DNA from: CAWDVR01 sp044869805
Lineage (GTDB): Bacteria; Acidobacteriota; Thermoanaerobaculia; Multivoradales; SZUA-115
Length of the DNA: 64,000 bases
Reading direction: 5' to 3'
Assembly: GCA_044869805.1 (NCBI GenBank)
Contig: JBIOXV010000105.1
Span: forward strand, 62,001-126,000
Numbering within the stretch: position 1 is the first letter of the stretch; each line of letters begins with the position of its first letter. The notes under the pieces were generated by a model. That model did not search any database, had not been told where the DNA came from, and saw only the letters and a list, made by a program, of their open reading frames with translations. Below are positions 55,373 through 64,000 of the stretch, one piece after another. A program made the position numbers and the translations under genes.

Positions 55373-56239
55373 ATGAGATGGCAAAACCAGCGCCAGAGCG
55401 GGAACGTCGATGACCGCCGCGGCCGGAGGGTGACGGGCCGGGGCGCGGCGATCGGTGGTGGCGGCATCCTGGTGTTGCTGCTGGTCGCGGTCCTCACTGG
55501 GCAGGACCCGCGCGAGCTGCTGGACATGGTCGGCGGCTCGGGGTCGACGGTCGGTGGCCCGATCGTCGACGAGCCGGCCGGCACCCCGCCGCAGGACGAC
55601 GAGGAGAGCCGTTTCGTGAGCGTGATCCTGGGCTCGACCGAGGACGTGTGGGGCGACCTCTTCACGCGCATGGGCCGCAGCTACCAGCCGCCGAGGCTGG
55701 TGCTCTTCTCCGGCGAAGTGGAGTCCGCCTGCGGTTACACCACCTCGGCCGTGGGGCCGTTCTACTGCCCCGCCGACCAGCAGGTCTACCTCGATCTCTC
55801 GTTCTTCAACGAGCTCTCGCGCCGCTTCGGCGCGCCCGGCGACTTCGCGCGCGCCTACGTGGTGGCACACGAGGTGGGGCATCACGTGCAACAGCAGCTC
55901 GGCATCGCGGATCAGGTGGCTCGCCTCCGCCAGACCGTGGACCGCGAAGCGGCCAACGGGCTCTCGGTGCGCATGGAGCTGCAGGCCGACTGCCTGGCGG
56001 GAGTGTGGGGCCATCATGCCAACCGCGAGCGCAACTGGATGGAGCCCGGCGATGTCGAGGAGGGCCTCGGCGCTGCCGCGGCGATCGGCGACGACCGTAT
56101 CCAGCGGGATACTCAGGGCCGGGTGCAGCCTGAGTCCTGGACCCACGGCTCTTCGGACATGCGCACGCGGTGGTTGACGCGGGGCCTCGAGAGCGGCGAC
56201 CCCAACGCCTGCGATCCTTTCGGCGACGAGGCGCTGTAG
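55373..56239 (+). CDS. ypfJ: Neutral zinc metallopeptidase, YpfJ family
   Basis: 288 residues. ATG with CAGGAGAG upstream. A single N-terminal membrane helix (about 24-44) anchors an extracytoplasmic domain. The family's RMGRSYQPPRLVLFSG, SACGYTTSAVGPFYCP, HEVGHH (166-171) and MELQADCLAGVWG are all present. Peptidase activity in this family is predicted rather than shown. Divergent from the ATPase gene. Confidence 0.92.
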   Translation: MRWQNQRQSGNVDDRRGRRVTGRGAAIGGGGILVLLLVAVLTGQDPRELLDMVGGSGSTVGGPIVDEPAGTPPQDDEESRFVSVILGSTEDVWGDLFTRMGRSYQPPRLVLFSGEVESACGYTTSAVGPFYCPADQQVYLDLSFFNELSRRFGAPGDFARAYVVAHEVGHHVQQQLGIADQVARLRQTVDREAANGLSVRMELQADCLAGVWGHHANRERNWMEPGDVEEGLGAAAAIGDDRIQRDTQGRVQPESWTHGSSDMRTRWLTRGLESGDPNACDPFGDEAL

Positions 56240-56272
56240 AGCGAGAAGGGGAACCGTCGCGAGCAGGTTTCG

Positions 56273-57988
56273 CTAGAAGGTCTCCTTGGTACTGACCAGC
56301 CACTGCACGTCTTCGATCGAGTCGTCGCCGTCCAGGGGAAAGGCGACGTCGAAGTGCACCATGGTGCCCTGGCCCGAGCGGTTGGAGGAGAGGCGCAGGC
56401 CCAGCCCCACGTCCTTGAGCCAGCCCGTGGCCTTGACCGGCAGCCGTGGCGGGAAGCGCGGCTCCTCCTCGAACCAGGCACGGCCGATGTCGAAGAACAC
56501 CGCGCCGCCCACTTGCACCACGTGGAAGAGGTCCAGCGGCGTGTAGAAGCGCTGCTCCAGCGTGAGCAGGGCCCGCCGGTCTCCCTCCTGGTAGCGCAGC
56601 GGATAGCCGCGCAGGCCGTTGTCGCCGCCCAGCAGGAGCTGGTTGTCGAAGTCCAGGTTCTCGGCCCAGTCTCCGCCCAGGGTGGCGAAGAAGAGCTGCT
56701 TGCCGAAGTTGCGCCAGTAGAGCCGCGCCTGGCCGCCGGTGACCGTGTTCTGGGCGCCATCGTCACCCCAGCGGCCGGTCGACGAGCCCGCGAGCAGGAG
56801 CAGCGAGTCGTCGCCCCACTCCAGGCCGTTGCTCGCTACCAGCGAGAAGACGGCGCGGTCTTCGTCGCCACCCCAGGCCTCCGAGGAGTAGCCGATCCGG
56901 CCGGCGACGCGCAGCCCCAGCGCCAGGTCTTCGGTGCGCGCGATCTGATCGAAGTCCAAGACTTCGCGGAAGTCGTCCTCCACCCACTCGAAGCCCAGCC
57001 AGGGGTAGAGCAGCGTGCGATCGGGCGGGATGAAGATCGGCTCGACCTCGGCGAACTCCTTCTCGAAGCGGTCGCGCAGCAGCGTGGCGCCCACGGTCCA
57101 GCGCACGGCACGCCCGTTGCGCAGGCCCGCCGAGCGGCCGATGAAGGCGTCGACGAAGTCCTGCTGGTGGCGGAAGCTGGTGTAGATCTCGCCCAGGCGG
57201 TAGAGGTCGTCCACGCGGTCGTCGATGCGCACCCGAATGCCCGCCGCCTGGCGGGTGTCCAGGGCGTAGAAAGGCTTGCGGAGGTCGAAGACCTGGAAGC
57301 TGCCGTCGCTGTTGTCGGCGTACCAGAGCTGGAGCTGCAGGCGGCTGCCGCGGACGCTCGAGTCGCGGTAGCGGGCGAGCAGCGAGTCGCGGTCGACGTT
57401 CGAGCGCTGCTCGATGGCCACGTCCTTGCCCAGGCCCAGGAAGTTGCCGTCCTCGATCTCGAAGCGGGTGGCGTTCTTGCCCCCGCTGCGGCTGAAGCTG
57501 GCGGCGAGGTAGAGGGTCCACACGTCGTGCACCGCGACCTCGAGGTCCACCTCGTTGCCGCAGTAGGCGACCGGGCGGATGACAGCGTCCGAAAAGTAGC
57601 GCTCGGCCCGCAGCAGGCGCTCGGACTCGTCCAGCAGGCGGCGCCGGTAGAGGTCGCCCGGACGCACCAGGAGGAGGTTCCGGGCCACCTGCGGCCGGGT
57701 GTTGAAGTGCAGGCGGTTGACGAGGCGATACACCCCGCCGCTCTCTTCAGGCACCTCCTGGTCGAAGATGTCCTCGACCTCGATCTCGACCGCCCGGATG
57801 CGGGCGCCCCGGGCCTCGAGGGTGGCGTCGTCCGGCACCGGCTCGCAACCGACGTCGGCGGCGGCATCGGCCGCCGGCTCCGCGGGTGCGGCTTCGGAGT
57901 CGGAATAGGCGGGCACCGCCGCGAGTAGGAGCCCTGCGACGGCCGCCACCGCGCGGACGACACACCTCCTGCCATGGGTCCACTGCAT
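56273..57988 (-). CDS. Omp85/BamA-like outer-membrane protein with POTRA-type N-terminus
   Basis: 571 residues. Signal peptide (to AYS-D). Residues 60-165 look like one or two POTRA domains (VYRLVNRLHFNTRPQVA, VRPGDLYRRRLLDESERLLRAERYF). The remainder alternates in barrel fashion and carries GLRGYPLRY, the conserved RGY/F loop of the Omp85 surface-antigen domain, and ends in an aromatic (KETF). Shorter than BamA (about 800), so more like TamA or a patatin-linked barrel. The presence of this gene argues for an outer membrane. ATG 57988 preferred over 58021. Confidence 0.88.
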   Translation of the reverse strand: MQWTHGRRCVVRAVAAVAGLLLAAVPAYSDSEAAPAEPAADAAADVGCEPVPDDATLEARGARIRAVEIEVEDIFDQEVPEESGGVYRLVNRLHFNTRPQVARNLLLVRPGDLYRRRLLDESERLLRAERYFSDAVIRPVAYCGNEVDLEVAVHDVWTLYLAASFSRSGGKNATRFEIEDGNFLGLGKDVAIEQRSNVDRDSLLARYRDSSVRGSRLQLQLWYADNSDGSFQVFDLRKPFYALDTRQAAGIRVRIDDRVDDLYRLGEIYTSFRHQQDFVDAFIGRSAGLRNGRAVRWTVGATLLRDRFEKEFAEVEPIFIPPDRTLLYPWLGFEWVEDDFREVLDFDQIARTEDLALGLRVAGRIGYSSEAWGGDEDRAVFSLVASNGLEWGDDSLLLLAGSSTGRWGDDGAQNTVTGGQARLYWRNFGKQLFFATLGGDWAENLDFDNQLLLGGDNGLRGYPLRYQEGDRRALLTLEQRFYTPLDLFHVVQVGGAVFFDIGRAWFEEEPRFPPRLPVKATGWLKDVGLGLRLSSNRSGQGTMVHFDVAFPLDGDDSIEDVQWLVSTKETF

Positions 57989-58025
57989 CGTCACCCCCGG
58001 ATTGCTCAACACGAAGCCCAACGCT

Positions 58026-58031
58026 TACGAT
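58026..58031 (+). promoter_or_regulatory. Candidate -10 hexamer of the Ca2+-ATPase gene
   Basis: TACGAT 13 bases before the ATG at 58045; TTGCTC at 58002-58007 lies 18 bases further up. The gap between the divergent genes is only 56 bp. Confidence 0.35.
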
Positions 58032-58044
58032 TCGCCGCGCGATC

Positions 58045-60792
<2,748 letters not shown>

Positions 60793-60801
60793 ACTAGGCG
60801 C

Positions 60802-61890
60802 ATGATAACCGACCCCCTGGCGGCGCCTCGCGGCCGGGCCGCGTCCACCAACCCGGCCAATCGCTTCACCCACCTCTCGGTCGAGCTCGAGGAGCCACCC
60901 CCCGACCGCGTGCCGACCACCTACCTGGTGGACGGCTCGAAGAGCGCCATCACCTACAACGACAGCCCGGACGTGGGCTTCGACGCCTCGCTCAACCCCT
61001 ACCGCGGCTGCGAGCACGGCTGCATCTACTGCTATGCCCGGCCGACCCACGAGTTCCTGGGCTTCTCCGCCGGCCTCGACTTCGAGAGCAGGATCCTGGT
61101 CAAGGAGCATGCTCCCGAGCTGCTGCGGGCCGAGCTGGCGCATCCCAAGTGGAAGCCGCAGACCCTGATGCTCTCCGGCGTCACCGACCCCTACCAGCCG
61201 ATCGAGCGCAAGCTCGAGATCACCCGCCGCTGCCTCGCGGTGCTCGCCGAGTTCAGGAACCCGGTCTCGGTGATCAGCAAGAATGCCCTCGTCGCCCGCG
61301 ACATCGACCTCTTGGCCGAGCTCGCGCAGCACGGGGCCGCGGCCGCCTGCCTGTCGATCACCACCCTCGACGCCGGCCTCGCCCGCCGCCTCGAGCCGCG
61401 CGCCTCGCACCCCCGCGAGCGGCTGCGCGCCATCTCCGAGCTGGCGGCGGCCGGCATCCCGGTCGGGGTGATGACCGCGCCGGTGATCCCGGCGATCACC
61501 GACCACGAGATCCCCAGGATCCTCGAAGCGGCCGCCGAGGCGGGCGCCAAATTCGCGGGCTACGTGCCGCTGCGCTTGCCCGGCGCCGTGGCGCCGCTCT
61601 TCGAGCGCTGGCTCCGCGAGAACTTCCCCGACCGCGTGGACAAGGTGCTGAACCGCCAGCGGTCGCTGCGCGGCGGCAAGCTCAACGACCCGCGCTTCGG
61701 CAGCCGCTTCCGCGCCGAAGGGCCCTTCGCCGAGCAGATCGCGGCCCTGTTCGGCGCGGCCGTGCGGCGCTACGGGCTGGACGGCCCGCGGCCGTCGCTC
61801 TCGACCGCCGCCTTCCACGTGCCCGCCTCGGCGCGGCAGGCCCTGAGCAAGCCCACGCCGCAGCTCTCGCTGTTCGCGGACGAGCCGTGA
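60802..61890 (+). CDS. Radical SAM protein, PA0069/SplB-like family
   Basis: 362 residues. Iron-sulfur motif CEHGCIYC with the radical-SAM CxxxCxxC spacing near 73, preceded by ASLNPYRGC, then SGVTDPYQPIE, SKNALVARD and TLRxLEPRASHP-like elements. These are the marks of the PA0069 group of Rv2578c-type proteins; the reaction is not known to me. TAAACT overlaps the pump's stop and lies six bases before the ATG. Its stop overlaps the GTG of mtgA. Confidence 0.9.
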   Translation: MITDPLAAPRGRAASTNPANRFTHLSVELEEPPPDRVPTTYLVDGSKSAITYNDSPDVGFDASLNPYRGCEHGCIYCYARPTHEFLGFSAGLDFESRILVKEHAPELLRAELAHPKWKPQTLMLSGVTDPYQPIERKLEITRRCLAVLAEFRNPVSVISKNALVARDIDLLAELAQHGAAAACLSITTLDAGLARRLEPRASHPRERLRAISELAAAGIPVGVMTAPVIPAITDHEIPRILEAAAEAGAKFAGYVPLRLPGAVAPLFERWLRENFPDRVDKVLNRQRSLRGGKLNDPRFGSRFRAEGPFAEQIAALFGAAVRRYGLDGPRPSLSTAAFHVPASARQALSKPTPQLSLFADEP

Positions 61891-62696
61891 GCGCAGGGCC
61901 GGGGCCGCCGCCGGCCGAGGCCCAAGCCGACGAGATGGCGCCCGGCGATGCGGTGCCGGCCCCGGAGGCCCTCCGCCAGGCCAGGCCGAAGCGCCAGCCC
62001 CTGCGCTGGATCATCCTCGGCCTGTGGGTGGCGGCCGTCACCGCGCTCCTCTGGCAGCTCTTCACCTGGCCGGACGTCGCCGCCCTGGCCGGCAAGGACC
62101 CCGAGACGACGGCCTTCATCGAGCGCTATCGGAGCCAGGCCGGCAAGGACGGCAGGCCCGCCGCGGTCGCCTGGCGGCCGGTGCCTTACGCCCGGATCTC
62201 GGCCGAGCTCAAGCACGCGGTGCTGGTGGCGGAGGACATCGACTTCTTCTCGCACCGCGGTTTTGCCTGGGGCGAGGTAAAGAAGGCGATCGAGGAGGCG
62301 CGAGAGGAGGGGACGCCGATGCGCGGCGCTTCTACGATCACACAGCAGCTCGCCAAGAACCTGTGGCTGTCGCCGTCGCGGAACCCGTGGCGCAAGGTGA
62401 AGGAGGCTCTGCTGACCCGGCAGCTCGAGAAGCACCTCCCGAAGCGGCGCATTCTGGAGCTGTACTTGAACGTGGCGGAGCTCGGCCCCGGGGTCTACGG
62501 CGCCGAGGCGGCGGCACGGCGCTATTTCGGCAAGTCGGCCGCGGCGCTGGGCTCCTACGAGGCCGCGGCGCTCGCCGGCGGGCTGCCGAAGCCCTCGGCC
62601 TGGCACCCGGGAAGCCGGAGCTCGGTGTATCAGCGGCGGGTACGGCGCATCGAGGGGAGGATGGCGCGGACGGGGTGGCTGCGCGGGAACCTGTAG
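61887..62696 (+). CDS. mtgA: Monofunctional peptidoglycan transglycosylase
   Basis: 269 residues with a longer than usual Pro/Ala-rich cytoplasmic N-terminus, one membrane helix (about 40-58) and a GT51 domain: AEDIDFFSHRGF with the catalytic glutamate, RGASTITQQLAKNLWL, RKVKEALLTRQLE and LNVAELGPGVYG. It polymerises lipid II into glycan strands in the periplasm. GTG start in a GTGA overlap with the radical SAM gene. Confidence 0.93.
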   Translation: MSAGPGPPPAEAQADEMAPGDAVPAPEALRQARPKRQPLRWIILGLWVAAVTALLWQLFTWPDVAALAGKDPETTAFIERYRSQAGKDGRPAAVAWRPVPYARISAELKHAVLVAEDIDFFSHRGFAWGEVKKAIEEAREEGTPMRGASTITQQLAKNLWLSPSRNPWRKVKEALLTRQLEKHLPKRRILELYLNVAELGPGVYGAEAAARRYFGKSAAALGSYEAAALAGGLPKPSAWHPGSRSSVYQRRVRRIEGRMARTGWLRGNL

Positions 62697-62747
62697 ACGA
62701 GCCGCGTAGCTCCTCTCACCCTTGCTCTTCGAGTGGGCCCCCGAGGA

Positions 62748-62753
62748 TACGAT
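62748..62753 (+). promoter_or_regulatory. Candidate -10 hexamer of the FAD oxidase gene
   Basis: TACGAT six bases before the ATG at 62760, the same hexamer as in front of the Ca2+-ATPase gene. Confidence 0.3.
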
Positions 62754-62759
62754 CTCCTC

Positions 62760-64000
62760 ATGTCGCCTTTCCAGCCTCTCGACGAGCTTCGCCTGGCGCG
62801 GCTGCGCGAGATTGTCGGTGAGACGGCGCTGCGGACGGACGAGGCGGCTCTGGAGCGCTACGGTCGAGACGAGACGGAAGACCTCGCCCACCGGCCCGAG
62901 GCCGTGGTGCTGCCGGAGACGCCCGAGCTGGTGGCCGCCGTGCTTCGCTTCGCCACCGCCGAGCGCGTGCCGGTCACGCCGCGCGGCGCGGGCACCGGCC
63001 TCTCGGGAGGCGCGCTGCCGGTGCACGGCGGTATCGTGCTCTCCGTCGAGCGCCTGAACCGCATCCGTTCGATCGAGCCCGCAGACCTCGTGGCCGAGGT
63101 CGAAGCCGGGGTAGTGACCGGCGAGCTGCAGAGGAGCGTCGAGGAGATCGGCCTCTTCTACCCGCCCGACCCGGCGAGCCGCGACTCGTGCTTTCTCGCC
63201 GGCAACCTGGCCGAGGACTCGGCCGGGCCACGCTCGCTCAAGTACGGCACCACCCGCGCCTGGGTCCTGGGACTCGAGGCCGTGCTGCCGGACGGTTCCC
63301 TGATTCGGACCGGCGGCCGCACGCGCAAGAACGCCACGGGCTACAGCCTCACGCAGCTCCTGGTGGGCTCGGAAGGCACGCTGGCTGTGATCACCGCCGC
63401 GCTGCTGCGGCTGTGCGCGAAGCCCCCGGCGACCCTCTCCCTGCTGCTGCCCTTCGACGACCTCGAGGCCGCGGCGGCGGCGGTCTCGGCCATCCTCGAG
63501 CAGGGCTTCGACCCCGCGAGCTGCGAGCTGGTCGAGGCCGGGGCGCTGGCGGCCGTGGCCGCCCTCGAGCCGCTGCCGGCGGCGCTCCAGGATCGCGAGG
63601 CCGTACTGCTGCTCGAGCTCCACGGTGCGAGCGACGAAGAGCTCCTCGAGCGCGCCGCCGGCATCGCGGCCTTGGCCGAGAGCCTGGGGGCGGGCGAGGC
63701 CCTGGCCGCCACCGACGCCGCCGAGCAGCGCCGTCTGTGGGCGGTGCGGCGCCGCGTGGGAGAGGCGGTCAAGCATCGCTCGGTGTACAAGGAGGCCGAT
63801 ACCGTGGTGCCCCGCTCGCGGTTGGCGGAGCTGGTGCGCGCCGCCCGCCGGGCCGCGGCCCGGCATGGCCTCGAAGCCGTCTGCTACGGCCATGCCGGCG
63901 ACGGCAATCTGCACGTCAACCTGTTGCGGGGAAACCTGGATCCTGCGCTCTGGCGAGAGCGGCGCGACGCCGCCGAGGAGGAGCTGTTCCGTGTGGTGGT
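62760..64000 (+). CDS. GlcD-type FAD-binding oxidase (3' end cut by window)
   Basis: At least 413 residues. An N-terminal FAD_binding_4 domain shows PRGAGTGLSGGALP, YPPDPASRDSCFLAGN, and KNATGYSLTQLLVGSEGTLAVIT. The C-terminal FAD-oxidase domain reaches CYGHAGDGNLHVN, the HxGDGNxH motif of the glycolate oxidase and D-lactate dehydrogenase group. It oxidises a 2-hydroxy acid with FAD; which acid cannot be said. The last residues lie beyond the window. Confidence 0.92.
   Translation, partial: MSPFQPLDELRLARLREIVGETALRTDEAALERYGRDETEDLAHRPEAVVLPETPELVAAVLRFATAERVPVTPRGAGTGLSGGALPVHGGIVLSVERLNRIRSIEPADLVAEVEAGVVTGELQRSVEEIGLFYPPDPASRDSCFLAGNLAEDSAGPRSLKYGTTRAWVLGLEAVLPDGSLIRTGGRTRKNATGYSLTQLLVGSEGTLAVITAALLRLCAKPPATLSLLLPFDDLEAAAAAVSAILEQGFDPASCELVEAGALAAVAALEPLPAALQDREAVLLLELHGASDEELLERAAGIAALAESLGAGEALAATDAAEQRRLWAVRRRVGEAVKHRSVYKEADTVVPRSRLAELVRAARRAAARHGLEAVCYGHAGDGNLHVNLLRGNLDPALWRERRDAAEEELFRVV

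Overview
The window is a GC-rich, densely packed bacterial chromosome segment with 39 supported protein genes, two of them cut by the window edges, plus one pseudogene scar. I see no rRNA, tRNA, transposase or CRISPR array. The gene mix suggests a diderm, probably from Acidobacteriota (Thermoanaerobaculia-like): an Omp85-type barrel, lipoproteins, secreted peptidases of families M16, S46 and M14, Ser/Thr kinases with TPR tails, an RHS protein and FADGFESG-type segments. This placement is inferred from protein style only; there is no marker gene.

Layout. 1-23.4 kb: a secreted HExxH plus VWA protein (cut) behind a kinase/TPR protein; an M16 lipoprotein peptidase; an S46 peptidase overlapping an FHA-EAL c-di-GMP phosphodiesterase; a tightly coupled DUF5752-TreT-OtsB-OtsA trehalose operon; ManC; DusA; an exported alpha/beta hydrolase; a second Ser/Thr kinase. 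23.4-24.6 kb: a membrane protein and a small exported protein. 24.7-36.8 kb: an accessory region. Two paralogous TPR regulators flank a minus-strand operon of a pterin-dehydratase-like protein, a TPR protein, a 1660-residue RHS protein, a candidate membrane immunity protein, an orphan RHS tip with a different toxin domain, and a lipoprotein. A degenerate copy of the tandem-HTH gene beside the left TPR gene shows the flanking regulatory module was duplicated.

36.9-46 kb: an overlapping pair of exported M14 carboxypeptidases, of which the first has lost its zinc ligands, then an exopolysaccharide block of three glycosyltransferases and a WcaJ-type initiating transferase. ManC at 17 kb could supply GDP-mannose to it. 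46-64 kb: DinB-like protein, wax-ester synthase/DGAT, exonuclease III, a metzincin, HupE/UreJ protein, a TPR/sialidase-like exported protein, a SpoIIIAA/Ycf45-like ATPase, YpfJ-type peptidase, Omp85-type barrel, Ca2+ P-type ATPase, radical SAM protein, MtgA and a GlcD-type FAD oxidase (cut).

Three families of dispersed palindromic intergenic repeats occur. Family A has 29-30-nt arms and extends or contaminates two reading frames. Family B is a GC-rich block between convergent genes. Family C has variable cores and sits just upstream of the trehalose operon, manC and the first glycosyltransferase. Many starts lack a Shine-Dalgarno but have a -10-like hexamer 6-13 nt upstream, which suggests leaderless transcripts. 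The accessory block at 24-36 kb is the most novel part: a polymorphic-toxin locus with a spare toxin tip inside a duplicated HTH/TPR regulatory module.
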